Below, in pieces: positions 23,976 through 33,800 of a stretch of 64,000 nt of DNA. The notes beneath the pieces are model-generated. The model searched no databases. It saw nothing but the letters and a program-made list of their open reading frames with translations, and had not been told where the DNA came from. Origin of the DNA: DASQFI01 sp963780895. GTDB lineage: Bacteria > Acidobacteriota > Vicinamibacteria > Vicinamibacterales > SCN-69-37. The number at the start of each line of letters is the position of its first letter. Positions within the stretch are counted from its first letter, which is position 1. Made by a program: the position numbers and the translations under genes. The DNA lies in the NCBI GenBank assembly GCA_963780895.1, contig CAWAEG010000011.1, forward strand, positions 186,001 to 250,000. Direction: 5' to 3'.

Positions 23976-26132
23976 ATGATCCGGTTCGAGGACCTCACCG
24001 AGAAGGTGCGCGCGGCCAACCCGGACGCCGACATCGAGCTGCTCCGGCGGGCGTACGTCTTCTCGGCCTACGAACACAAAGGCCAGGTGCGGCGGTCGGG
24101 TGAGCCCTACCTGGTGCACCCCCTCGAGGTCGCCGCCATCCTGGCCGACCTGCGGCTCGATCCGGTCGCGATCGCCGCCGGCCTGCTTCACGACATCGTC
24201 GAGGACACGCCGAACACCATCGAAAAAGTCCGGGAGCTCTTCGGCGAGCAGGTCGCGCACGTGGTCGAGGGAGTGACCAAGCTCTCGGGCCTCCAGTTCT
24301 CGTCCAGCGAAGAGCGCCAGGCGGAGAGCTTCCGCAAGATGCTCCTCGCGATGGTGGACGACATCCGCGTCATCCTCGTGAAGCTCGCCGACCGCCTCCA
24401 CAACATGCGCACGCTGCACCACCTGCCCGAGGAGCGACGCGCCCAGATTGCCCAGGAGACGCGCGACATCTACTCGCCGCTCGCGCACCGGCTGGGCATG
24501 AGCAAGCTCAAGAACGAGCTCGAGGAGCTCACCTTCCGCCATCTCGATCCGGCCGGGTATCAAGCGCTGCACATCCAGGTCGAAGCGAAGCGGCGCGCGA
24601 CGGAAGGGCTCATCGACGAGCTTCGAACCAGGCTTCTCGCCAAGCTCGAGGAGGCGCAGATCCCGGTGGTCGCGCTCGACGGCCGTATCAAGCGTCTCTG
24701 GTCGATCCACCAGAAGCTGCAGCGCCAGAAGATCCCGCTCAACGAGGTCTACGACTTCATCGCGCTGCGCATCGTCACGCAGACGGTGAAGGACTGCTAC
24801 GGCGTGCTCGGCATCATCCACCAGATGTGGTCGCCGGTCGCCGGCCGCTTCAAGGACTTCATCGCGATGCCGCGGCCGAACGGCTACCAGTCCCTGCACA
24901 CCTCCGTCGTGGGCGAGCGCGGGCTGCCGTTCGAGGTCCAGATCCGCACCGAAGAAATGCACCGCATCGCCGAGGAGGGGATCGCGGCGCACTGGAAGTA
25001 CAAGGAAGGACGCGTCGGCGCCGATCGCGACGAGCAGTACTTCCACTGGCTGCGCCAGCTGCTCGAATCGCAGCAGGAAGTGCGCGATCCGCAGGAGTTC
25101 ATGCAGAACCTGCGGATCGAGCTCTATCCGGAAGAGGTGTACATCTTCACGCCAAAGGGCGAGGTCAAGTCGCTCCCGCGCGGCGCGACGCCCGTCGACT
25201 TCGCGTACTTCGTGCACACCGACGTCGGCCACCGCTGCGTCGGCGCCCGCGTCAACGGCCGGATGGTGCCGCTGCGGACCCGCCTCGCCAATGGCGACAT
25301 CGTCGAAATCCTCACACAGACCGACCACAAGCCGAGCCGCGACTGGCTGAACTTCGTCGGCACGTCGCGGGCGCGCAACAAGATCCGGCACTACCTGCAC
25401 GCGGAGGAAAAAGCGCGGAGCCTGGAGCTCGGCCGGCGCCTCTTCGACAAGGAGGCGCGACGCTTCAACGTGGACAAGGGCCTCGTGAGCGAGGAGGCGC
25501 TCCTGAAAATCGCGCCCGAATACGGCGCGCAGCGCGTGGACGATCTGCTTGCGGCCATCGGCTACGGCCGCGTCATGGCGCGGACGGTGCTGGCGCGCCT
25601 CGTCGGCCAGGACGCGCTTCGCGAAAAGGCGCCCGACGGCGCCATCGCCAGCGTCTTCAAACGCGTTCTCGGCACCGGCGGCGATCAGAAAATCAAGGTG
25701 CGCGGCGTCGAAGACCTCATGGTCTTTCGCGCGCGCTGCTGCAACCCGATCCGCGGCGAGCGCATCGTCGGCTACATCACGCGCGGCAAAGGCGTCTCCG
25801 TCCACTCGGCGACCTGCCCCAACGTCGTGAATCTCCTCTACGATCCTGACCGCCGCATCGAGGTCGAGTGGGACAAGGGCGTGGACGGCTCGCCCTACAC
25901 CGTCCGCCTCCGCATCAGCGTCGAAGACCGCCGCGGGATCCTCGCCGACGTCAGCTCGCGGATCGCGAAAATCAACACGAACATCCGCGACGTGGAAGCC
26001 ACGGTTGGCGCCGACTCACGCGGGTCGATCCGGATGACTGTGGAAATCAATGATGTCAAACATCTCGAAAAGGTCATGAAGTCCATCAAAAACATCGAAG
26101 GCGTTCTTGCGGTGGAACGCTCTGGTCGCTGA
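23976..26132 (+). CDS. rel: Bifunctional (p)ppGpp synthetase/hydrolase (Rel/SpoT)
   Basis: This 718-residue stringent-response enzyme has four domains in order. The HD hydrolase carries GLLHDIVEDT at about residue 71. The RelA synthetase domain has RIKRLWSIHQKLQRQ, VYDFIALRIV and RFKDFIAMPRPNGYQSLHT. TGS has VYIFTPKGEVKSLPRGATPVDFAY, and a C-terminal ACT domain has RRGILADVSSRIAKINTNI. Both catalytic halves keep their key residues, so both activities are likely. It is divergent from the TPR gene. Confidence 0.95.
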   Translation: MIRFEDLTEKVRAANPDADIELLRRAYVFSAYEHKGQVRRSGEPYLVHPLEVAAILADLRLDPVAIAAGLLHDIVEDTPNTIEKVRELFGEQVAHVVEGVTKLSGLQFSSSEERQAESFRKMLLAMVDDIRVILVKLADRLHNMRTLHHLPEERRAQIAQETRDIYSPLAHRLGMSKLKNELEELTFRHLDPAGYQALHIQVEAKRRATEGLIDELRTRLLAKLEEAQIPVVALDGRIKRLWSIHQKLQRQKIPLNEVYDFIALRIVTQTVKDCYGVLGIIHQMWSPVAGRFKDFIAMPRPNGYQSLHTSVVGERGLPFEVQIRTEEMHRIAEEGIAAHWKYKEGRVGADRDEQYFHWLRQLLESQQEVRDPQEFMQNLRIELYPEEVYIFTPKGEVKSLPRGATPVDFAYFVHTDVGHRCVGARVNGRMVPLRTRLANGDIVEILTQTDHKPSRDWLNFVGTSRARNKIRHYLHAEEKARSLELGRRLFDKEARRFNVDKGLVSEEALLKIAPEYGAQRVDDLLAAIGYGRVMARTVLARLVGQDALREKAPDGAIASVFKRVLGTGGDQKIKVRGVEDLMVFRARCCNPIRGERIVGYITRGKGVSVHSATCPNVVNLLYDPDRRIEVEWDKGVDGSPYTVRLRISVEDRRGILADVSSRIAKINTNIRDVEATVGADSRGSIRMTVEINDVKHLEKVMKSIKNIEGVLAVERSGR

Positions 26133-26503
26133 AGTACGTTGGAGAAGGACCGCGAAGTACGGCCGAGAAAAGATTCAGAAGTAACTGGAGTGAAAAGCCG
26201 AGAAGGTACGGCCGTCAAGAGCCGCGAGTACTAGAGCGTTGAGAAGTACGCTGTCAAAAAACTGCCGAAGTATTGTTGGGAAGAGCCGCGAATTGCGTCG
26301 GTAACGAACCCGAAATATAAAGACCGCAACAACCCCCGCCAAGTGCCTGCCGAGGGTTCGGCGCCGTGCCGCCCGGCCGGCGCGAGCTTTCCGGCGGCGC
26401 CGCCGCTGGGAGGCGGTTTTGTGCTCTTGCGAAAGTTGCCGTACTTGCGCGTCAGCGCCGTACTTCCGGCGTCAGCCCCGTACTTCTGCGCCAGCGCCGT
26501 CTG
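26131..26503. repeat. Gene-free stretch with two sets of short GAAGTAC / GTACTTC repeats
   Basis: The left half has about seven degenerate gaagtacg-like units spaced roughly 18-26 bases (near 26131, 26152, 26177, 26202, 26222, 26240 and 26266). The right half has three regular units of gtactt..gcgtcagc with about 20-base period (26441, 26460, 26480). The two sets are reverse-complementary in their core, so the region can fold on itself. It begins at the rel stop and ends at the ridA stop. I see no gene in it. Confidence 0.55.
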
Positions 26504-26884
26504 TCATTTCAGATAGGCGATGAGGTCAATTTCCACCCGCACGTCGCGTGGCAGCCGAGCGGCCTGAACCGTCGCCCGCGCAGGTGCGGGAGCCGGAAAG
26601 TACGTGCCATAGATCTCATTCATTGCCGCAAACTCAGACATATCGGCTAGATACACGGTCGTCTTGACGACGTGGTGGAATGACGCTCCGGCGGCTTCGA
26701 GAATGGCCGCCAGGTTGCGCAGCACGCGGTGTGTCTGCTCGGCGATGTCCCCCTGAATCAGCGTGCCCGTGGCCGGATCGAGCGGGATCTGGCCGGAGAC
26801 GAACAGAAAGTCGCCGGCGCGAATGGCCTGGCTGTATGGGCCGATGGCCGCCGGGGCGTTGGGAGTGGACAGCGGCTCACGCAT
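26504..26884 (-). CDS. ridA: RidA family reactive-intermediate deaminase
   Basis: RidA trimeric enzymes hydrolyse reactive enamine/imine products of PLP enzymes. The 126 residues contain NAPAAIGPYSQAIRAGDFLFVSGQIPLDPATG, the QTHRVLRNLAAILEAAGASF helix and the C-terminal PAPARATVQAARLPRDVRVEIDLIAY. The latter keeps the Arg of the substrate site. The length is normal. It lies downstream of rpmB on the same strand. Confidence 0.93.
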   Translation of the reverse strand: MREPLSTPNAPAAIGPYSQAIRAGDFLFVSGQIPLDPATGTLIQGDIAEQTHRVLRNLAAILEAAGASFHHVVKTTVYLADMSEFAAMNEIYGTYFPAPAPARATVQAARLPRDVRVEIDLIAYLK

Positions 26885-26958
26885 GGAACGGAGTCGCGCC
26901 AGAATTCGAAGTTTGAAGTTCTGAGTTCGAAGTTCAGGCCGCGGCTTTCAGCGGCCTG

Positions 26959-27150
26959 CTACGCGGCCTTGACGACCTTGTTCGAGCGGATGCAGCGCGT
27001 GCACACCCGGATGCGCCGGATGCCGCCGTTCACGATCGCGCGGACGCGCTGAAGGTTAGGCTCGAAGCGGCGGGCGCGGACGTTATGGGCGTGGCTGAGC
27101 GTCCGGCCGACGGCGCCCGTTTTGCCACAGATCTCGCAGTGCTTGGCCAT
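26959..27150 (-). CDS. rpmB: 50S ribosomal protein L28
   Basis: The 63-residue protein reads MAKHCEICGKTGAVGRTLSH followed by AHNVRARRFEPNLQRVRAIV and ends RIRVCTRCIRSNKVVKAA. The two CxxC pairs mark the zinc-binding form of L28. The start at ATG 27150 has RBS GAGGAA; the longer open frame upstream is not credible. A stand-alone rpmB is usual. Confidence 0.95.
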   Translation of the reverse strand: MAKHCEICGKTGAVGRTLSHAHNVRARRFEPNLQRVRAIVNGGIRRIRVCTRCIRSNKVVKAA

Positions 27151-27227
27151 GGGTTCCTCGGATTGGTTACGGCTCGGGACCAGTCGGCGGCCCTTGGCGG
27201 CGCGAGACTGAAACCTCGAAACATCCA

Positions 27228-27254
27228 AGTATAACCGCGGGACGTAGCTGTCAG
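27228..27254 (-). promoter_or_regulatory. Possible rpmB promoter
   Basis: On the minus strand CTGACA (27254-27249) and TATACT (27233-27228) are good hexamers, but the 15-base spacing is short. The -10 would put transcription start about 70 bases before the rpmB ATG. Weak call based on hexamer match only. Confidence 0.25.
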
Positions 27255-27311
27255 GGCGCATGGACGGCGAAGCCGGGCCCGCACCGGCCGGACAGAACCA
27301 GGGGCCGACCG

Positions 27312-27454
27312 ACCGCCGTCTAAGAGCACAGAGGTTGTGGTGAACCAAGGGAGATTCCAGGGGTTTAGGGAGGTTAACCAACACGGCAGCAAGGAGTTGG
27401 GTAGCCACTTCCTAAGTACGGCCGGTCGCGGGCGCCACGATCTTAGACGGTGGT
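27312..27454. ncRNA. Candidate structured RNA with long-range closing helix
   Basis: The sequence accgccgtctaaga (27312-27325) pairs along all 14 positions (one G-U, if read on the plus strand) with tcttagacggtggt (27441-27454). It closes a 143-base domain. Inside, gttgtggtgaacc can pair with ggttaaccaacac, and aggagt..acttcct forms a local hairpin. No open frame explains the stretch between rpmB and the DksA-like gene. It may be a small RNA or the 5' leader of the downstream gene. I could not match it to a known RNA family, and strand is uncertain. Confidence 0.35.
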
Positions 27455-27607
27455 GAAAGAATGACATATGCCCTGGACGAGGTCAGAACGAGCGCCGGTT
27501 TACGGGGCTTTTGAATTGCGAGATTCTTGGCAGATTTATTGCTTAGCCGATAGCAATCATAGCGGTCGCGGAGCAAGAGACGCGGAGCGGAAAGAAGGGA
27601 GAAAGTC

Positions 27608-28054
27608 ATGAGGCCACGCATCAAGGAATCGGAAATGGCGCGGGAGCGCTATGCCGAGCTGAAGCACATCCTGGAGGAGCGCCGTCGCGAGATCCTCAGT
27701 GAAGTGCAGGAGAAGATGCGCGACGTGCGGGCCGTTGGTGCGGCCGGCGATGGCCAGGGCGTGCTGGATGCCGCGGAGGCTTCCGAGGCGGACATCCAGG
27801 ACGATATCGAGTTTGCGTTGATCCAGATGAAGTCGGAGACGCTACACAAGATTGAAGAGGCCCTGACCCGTCACGCCGAGGGCACCTACGGCTATTGTTT
27901 CGAATGCGGCGATGAGATCTCGGAGCGGCGCCTGCGGGCGCTGCCATTCGCCGTCCGCTGCAAGGACTGCGAGGAAGCGCGCGAGATCGCCGAACAGCGC
28001 CAGCGTCAGCAGATGCAGCGTCGATCGAGCGGGTTCCTGCTCGATCTGAATTAA
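27608..28054 (+). CDS. DksA/TraR-type zinc-finger protein
   Basis: The 148-residue protein has an N-terminal coiled-coil (RYAELKHILEERRREILSEVQEKMRDVR..). An acidic segment (EASEADIQDDIEFALIQMKSETLHKIEEAL) comes next, then a four-cysteine zinc finger YCFECGDEISERRLRALPF..CKDCEE. This is the layout of DksA-like RNA polymerase secondary-channel factors. It starts at ATG 27608 with RBS GGGAGAAA. Its partner in stringent control, rel, is encoded 1.5 kb away. Confidence 0.88.
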   Translation: MRPRIKESEMARERYAELKHILEERRREILSEVQEKMRDVRAVGAAGDGQGVLDAAEASEADIQDDIEFALIQMKSETLHKIEEALTRHAEGTYGYCFECGDEISERRLRALPFAVRCKDCEEAREIAEQRQRQQMQRRSSGFLLDLN

Positions 28055-28314
28055 CGTCGGCGTCCTCCACATCACATCGTGTAGGCTCCGCCGATGGCGG
28101 GGCCTGCACGGTGTATCCGCACCAAACCCCGCCACGTCTAATTGAAGAGAAGGTTCACACGCGGGGCGGGGTGTCCCGGCAGCGCGTGGGGGACCGACGG
28201 CCCGGGTGCACGACTCCGGCGATGGTCGCCGGAGGGCCAGGAGGCGGGCTTGGCTCGCCGAAGCGCTTGCAGGCGCGAAGGCGGCAACGGATCCCGTCAG
28301 TGCGAGGAGGTCAT

Positions 28315-30744
28315 ATGAGCGATCAGACCACGCGCGTCCAACCGGGCGCCGGTGAGCGCTCCTTCACGGTTCCGACGGAAGTGGCGGTCCTGCCGCTGCG
28401 GGATACCGTGCTGTTTCCCAACTCCTTCATGCCGCTGGCGGTGGCGCGGGAGAGCTCCGTCAAGCTGATCGACGACGCGATTGCCGGCGCCAAGCTGATC
28501 GGCGTGTTCACGCAGCGCGACCCGGCCCAGGAAGAGCCCGGGCAGGCCGATCTGCACGACATCGGCACGCTCACCTACATCCACAAGATGTTCAAGCTGC
28601 CCGACGGCAGCCTGCGGCTGATCGTTCAGGGCCTGAGCCGGATCCGTCTGGTCAGCGTGGCGGTGACGAAGCCGTACCTGCGCGCGCAGATCGCCGAGGT
28701 CCCCGACGTGCTCAGCGCGGCCGACGCGCTCGAGATCGACGCGCTGCAGCGCAACATCCGCACGAATTTCCAGCAGGTCGTGCAGCTCTCGCCGGTGCTC
28801 TCGGATGATCTGACGGCCCTCGCCTCGAACATCAGCGACCCGAGCCGGCTGGCGGACTTCGTCGCGTCGAGCCTGAGCACGATCGGCACTGCCGTGAAGC
28901 AGGAGCTGCTCGAGACGGTCGATCTCCGTGCGCGGATGGATCAGCTGAACCGCATCCTGACGAAGGAGCTCGAAGTTCTGGAGCTCGGCTCGAAGATCCA
29001 GTCGCAGGTGCAGTCGGAAGTCGGCAAGAACCAGCGCGAATACTTCCTGCGCGAGCAGCTGAAGGCCATCCAGAAGGAGCTCGGCGAAGGCGACGACCAG
29101 GCGAAGGAGGTGGACGAGCTCCGCGCCAAGATCGAAGCCGCCGGAATGCCGGAGGCGGTCAAGAAGGAAGCGCTCCGCGAGCTCGACCGGCTGACGAAGA
29201 TGCCGGCCGCCGCGGCGGAGTACACCGTCGCGCGCACCTACATCGACTGGCTGGTCGCCTTGCCGTGGTCGAAGCGGACGGACGAGTCGATCGATCTCGT
29301 GCGCACCAAGTCCGTGCTCGATGCCGATCATTCCGGTCTCGAGCGCGCCAAGGACCGCATCGTCGAGTACCTCGCGGTGCGCAAGCTGAAGCCCGACGTG
29401 AAGGGCCCGATCCTGTGCTTCGTCGGCCCTCCGGGCGTGGGCAAGACGTCGCTCGCCAAGTCGATCGCGTCCTCGCTCGGCCGAAAGGTCGTCCGGGTGT
29501 CGCTCGGCGGCATGCGCGACGAGGCCGAGATCCGCGGTCACCGGCGGACGTACATCGGCGCGCTGCCCGGGCAGATCATTCAGGGCCTGCGCCGCGCCGA
29601 GTCGCGCAACCCGGTGTTCATCCTCGACGAGATCGACAAGCTCGGCCAGGATTTCCGGGGTGATCCGGCGTCCGCGCTGCTCGAGGTGCTCGATCCGGAG
29701 CAGAACAATTCGTTCCGCGATCACTACCTCGACGTGCCCTTCGATCTGTCGGAGGTACTGTTCGTCACGACCGCGAACGTGCTCGACACGATTCCGGGGC
29801 CGCTCCGTGACCGCATGGAGGTGCTCGAGATCCCGGGCTACACCGAGGAGGAGAAGCTCAAGATCGCGCGCGACCACCTCGTGAACAAGCAGATCACGAA
29901 CCACGGCCTCACGCCGGAGCTCGTGTCGTTCACCGACGAGGCGCTTTCGGCGATCGTGCGCGGGTACACGCGCGAAGCCGGCGTCCGCAATCTCGAGCGC
30001 GAAATCGGCGCGATCTGCCGCAAGATCGCGCGGCGACAGGCCGAAGGCGAGGTCGTCCGTGTCGAAGTCACACGCGCCATCGTCGAGGAGATGCTCGGCG
30101 CGCCGCGGCACCTCGACGAGGAGATGAAGGACCGCACCAAGGATCCGGGCGTCGCAGTCGGCCTCGCCTGGACGCCGGTCGGCGGCGACGTGCTGTTCGT
30201 CGAAGCATCGCGGATGGCCGGCGGCGGCCAGCTCACGATCACCGGTCAGCTCGGCGACGTCATGAAGGAGTCGGCGCGCATCGCGCTCTCCTGGTTCCGC
30301 GCGCACGCGCCGCGGTGGGGCGTCGATCCGACGTTCTACAAGGACGCGGAGATCCACCTGCACGTCCCGGCCGGGGCCATCCCGAAGGACGGCCCGTCAG
30401 CGGGCGTGACGATGGTGACGGCGCTCGCGTCGGCGCTCTCGGCGAGGCCCGTGCGGAACGACATCGCGATGACGGGCGAGATCACGCTCTCGGGCAAGGT
30501 GCTGCCGGTCGGCGGCATCAAGGAGAAAGTGCTGGCGGCCCGGCGCGCGGGCATCCACGAGGTGATCCTGCCGCGGCAGAACGAGAAGAACATCCGCGAG
30601 GACCTGCCCGAGGAGCACAAGAAGGGCCTCACCGTTCACTACGTGGACGAGATGGACGAGGTGCTCAAGCTGGCGCTCGTGCCGCTCGTGCGGCTCGCCG
30701 AGACACCGCGCAACGGCGAGAAGCGGCAGCCGCGGTTTGCTTAA
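28315..30744 (+). CDS. lon: ATP-dependent protease Lon (LonA)
   Basis: Domains in the 809 residues are an N-terminal LON substrate-binding domain (VAVLPLRDTVLFPNSFMPL), a coiled linker, AAA+ with Walker A GPPGVGKTS at about residue 371 and Walker B VFILDEIDK, and a C-terminal serine protease domain. The last has the catalytic Ser in PKDGPSAGVTM at about 692 and Lys in PVGGIKEKVLAA. Start ATG 28315 follows GAGGAGG. A 200-base upstream open frame is rejected. The 260-base spacer after the DksA-like gene contains GC hairpins (for example ctccggcgatggtcgccggag) but no gene. Confidence 0.96.
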   Translation: MSDQTTRVQPGAGERSFTVPTEVAVLPLRDTVLFPNSFMPLAVARESSVKLIDDAIAGAKLIGVFTQRDPAQEEPGQADLHDIGTLTYIHKMFKLPDGSLRLIVQGLSRIRLVSVAVTKPYLRAQIAEVPDVLSAADALEIDALQRNIRTNFQQVVQLSPVLSDDLTALASNISDPSRLADFVASSLSTIGTAVKQELLETVDLRARMDQLNRILTKELEVLELGSKIQSQVQSEVGKNQREYFLREQLKAIQKELGEGDDQAKEVDELRAKIEAAGMPEAVKKEALRELDRLTKMPAAAAEYTVARTYIDWLVALPWSKRTDESIDLVRTKSVLDADHSGLERAKDRIVEYLAVRKLKPDVKGPILCFVGPPGVGKTSLAKSIASSLGRKVVRVSLGGMRDEAEIRGHRRTYIGALPGQIIQGLRRAESRNPVFILDEIDKLGQDFRGDPASALLEVLDPEQNNSFRDHYLDVPFDLSEVLFVTTANVLDTIPGPLRDRMEVLEIPGYTEEEKLKIARDHLVNKQITNHGLTPELVSFTDEALSAIVRGYTREAGVRNLEREIGAICRKIARRQAEGEVVRVEVTRAIVEEMLGAPRHLDEEMKDRTKDPGVAVGLAWTPVGGDVLFVEASRMAGGGQLTITGQLGDVMKESARIALSWFRAHAPRWGVDPTFYKDAEIHLHVPAGAIPKDGPSAGVTMVTALASALSARPVRNDIAMTGEITLSGKVLPVGGIKEKVLAARRAGIHEVILPRQNEKNIREDLPEEHKKGLTVHYVDEMDEVLKLALVPLVRLAETPRNGEKRQPRFA

Positions 30745-30747
30745 GAA

Positions 30748-30797
30748 GACCTCTGAGGTCATTTTTGGAGTCTTTCCGCAAAATGACCTCAGAGGTC
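30748..30797. terminator. Bidirectional terminator made of two copies of a GACCTCnGAGGTC element
   Basis: The sequence gacctctgaggtcatttt (30748-30765) is the exact reverse complement of aaaatgacctcagaggtc (30780-30797), giving 18 bp arms with a 14-base loop. Each arm is itself a small palindrome followed by T4-5. It sits directly after the lon stop and just before the stop of the convergent RND pump gene, so it can end both transcripts. Confidence 0.75.
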
Positions 30798-30801
30798 ATT
30801 T

Positions 30802-33800
30802 CTATACCCTCCGCCGGCCGTTCGTCGGGACCGACGTGGGCCCGAACTTCACGGACACCACACCCCGCCGTCCGCGCAGGAGCTCCCCGAGCGCTTCCAT
30901 GTAGAGATAGAAGACGGGCGTGATGAAGAGCGTCAGCGTCTGCGAGACGAGCAGGCCGCCGACGACCGCCAGGCCAAGCGGTCGGCGGGCTTCGGCGCCG
31001 GCGCCCCAGCCGAGCGCGATTGGGAGGGTGCCCACCAGGGCGGCCATCGTCGTCATCATGATCGGACGGAAGCGGACGAGACACGCTTCGTACATCGCCT
31101 CGGCGGGGGACTTGCCGTCGTTGCGCTGCGACTCGATCGCGAAATCGATCATCATGATGCCGTTCTTCTTCACGAGTCCCACCAGCATGATGATGCCGAC
31201 GAAGGCGTAGAGGTTGAGGTCGACGCCGAACAGGAGCAGCGTCACCAGCGCGCCCAGCCCGGCCGAGGGCAGGCCCGAGAGAATCGTCAGCGGGTGGATG
31301 AAGCTCTCGTAGAGGATCCCCAGCACGACGTAGATCACGAAGATGGCCATGATCAGGATGACGCCGAGCCCGCGCGTTGAATCCTGGAAGGCCTGGGCGG
31401 TGCCCTGAAAGCTCGTGGCGACTGTCGCGGGCAGGTCCGTTCGCGCGGCCTCCTGCACGCGCGCCACCGCGTCGCCGAGTGGCGTGCCCGCCTGCAGGTT
31501 GAACGACAGCGTGACCGACGGCAGCTGGCCGGTGTGATTGACCGAGAGCGGTCCGACGCCGGTGTCCACGCGCGTGACGCTCGAGACGGGCACCTGCTGG
31601 CCGTCCGGCGTTCGCAGGTACAACATCGACAGCGCCGACGCGTCGCGCTGGTACTCCGGCGCGACCCGCATGATCACCTGGTAGGCGTTGTTGGGCGCGT
31701 AAATCTGCGCCACCTGGCGCGATCCGAACGCGCCGAAGAGGGCCCCCTCGACCTGATCGGCCGTGAGCCCGAGCGCCGCCATGCGCGGACGGTCGAACGT
31801 GACGTTCACCTGCGGGTTCGAGAGCTGGAGATCGCTCGAGACGTCCACGATGCCGGGGATCGTCTTGAGCTGCGCCTCGAGCTTTGGCGCCGCGGTGTAG
31901 AGGTCGTTGGTGTCGCCGGTCTGCAGCGTGAACTGGTACTGCGCGCGCGCCTGCCGGCTGCCGATGTTGATGACCGGCGGGTTCTGCAGGAACACCCGGA
32001 CGCCCGGCACCGCCGCCAGCTTCGGGCGCAGCCTGTCGATCACCTGGTCGGCCGTGAGCTCTCGTTGCGCGCGCGGTTTGAGCTCGATCGACACGCGGCC
32101 GCCGGTCGAGCTGCCGCCAGGACCGCCGCCGCCAATCGTCGACGTCACGGACAGGACGTTCGGGTCTTCGCGGATCAGCCGGATGATCTCCTGCTGATGC
32201 GCCATCAGGGACTCGAACCCCGTGCCCTGCGCCATCTCCGTCTGGCCCTGCAGCTGGCCGGTGTCCTGGCTTGGAATGAAGCCCGTCGGAATGATGCGGA
32301 AGCAGTAGACGGTCGCGACGAGGAGGAGGACCGAGACGGCCATCGTGGTGACGTGATGCGTCATCGCCTGCCGCAGCGCCCAGCCGTACGCGTCGCGTGC
32401 CCAGACGAACACCCGCTCGATCGCCATGTACATCCGGCCGTGGCTCGCCGTCCGCGGCGGGTGCAGGAACCGGGCGGCGAGCATCGGCGTGAGCGTGAGC
32501 GAGACGAACCCGGACACGAGAATCGCGACGCCAATCGTCACCGCGAACTCGTTGAGCAGCCGCCCGACGATGCCACCCATGAAGAGGACGGGGATGAAGA
32601 CGGCGGCGAGCGACAGCGTCATCGAGACGATCGTGAACGCGATCTCCTTCGAGCCCCTGAGCGCGGCCGTCATCGCGTCTTCGCCGTGCTCCATGTGCCG
32701 CACGACGTTCTCGAGCATGACGATCGCGTCGTCGACGACGAACCCGACCGACAGCGTGAGAGCCATCAGCGACATGTTGTCGAGGCTGAAGCCGAGGAGC
32801 GACATCGCCGCGAACGTGCCGACGATGGAGGCGGGCAGCGCGAGGCTCGGGATGACGGTCGCCGAGATGTTGCGCAGGAAGAGGAAAATGACCATCACGA
32901 CGAGCGCGATGGTCAGCACCATCGTGAATTTGATGTCGTGGACCGACTCGCGGATCGATTCCGACCGGTCGCTGCGGACCGCGAGGGAGAGCGCGGCCGG
33001 AAGCTGCGCCTGGATCTGCGGCAGCAGGGCGCGGATCGAATCGACGATCTCGACCGTGTTCGTGCCCGGCTGCCGCTGCACGGCGAGATAGATCGTCCGG
33101 GACTCGTTGTACCAGCTCGCCGTCTTGTCGTTTTCGACGCCGTCGTACACGTGCGCGACCTCGTCGAGCCGCACCGGCCGGCCTTTGCTGTACGCGATCA
33201 CGAGCTGCCTGAATCCCTCGGCGTTGGTCAGCTGGCCGTCGGTCTTCACGGCGAACGTGCGATCGGGGCCGTACAGCGTGCCGGTGGGCCGATTCACGCT
33301 CCCGCGCCCGACGGCCGAGGCGAGCTGGTCGAAGTCCATCTCCCGCGTCGCGAGCTGGCGCGGATCGACGTCGATCCGGACCGCGTATTTCTGCGCGCCG
33401 AAGATGCCGACCTGCGCGACGCCCTTGAGCGTCGAGATCCGCTGCGCGACGTTGATCTCGGCGTACTCGTTGATCTCGGACAGCGGGAGCGTCGGCGAGC
33501 TCAGCGCGAGGAACAGGATCGGCGAGTCGGCCGGGTTGACCTTGCGCAGCGACGGCGGCGACGGCATGTCGGGCGGCAGCGAGCGGGCGGTGCGCGAGAT
33601 CGCGCCCTGTACGTCCTGCGCCGCCGCGTCGATGTCCCGGTCGAGATCGAACTGCAGCGTGATCGACGTGCTGCCGACCGTGTTGCTGGAACTGATCGAC
33701 GTGATGCCCGAGATCGTGGCGAACTGTTTTTCGAGCGGCGTCGCCACCGCCGCCGCCATCGTCTCGGGGTTGGCGCCCGGGAGACCCGCTTCGACCTGAA

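Noticed and set aside
23529..25805. 758-codon minus-strand frame opposite rel
   Set aside because: Low-complexity antisense frame; rel is fully supported on the plus strand.
26441..26503. 20-base periodic units as a mini-CRISPR
   Set aside because: Units are imperfect, have no unique spacers of CRISPR length and no cas gene is near.
27234..27256. Resemblance of cgggacgtagctgtcagggc to the 3' end of the signal recognition particle RNA
   Set aside because: The diagnostic ggtccggaaggaagcagcc core is absent upstream, so this is chance similarity.
28111..28314. N-terminal extension of Lon from an upstream start
   Set aside because: The extra residues are low-complexity and a perfect GAGGAGG site precedes the ATG at 28315.
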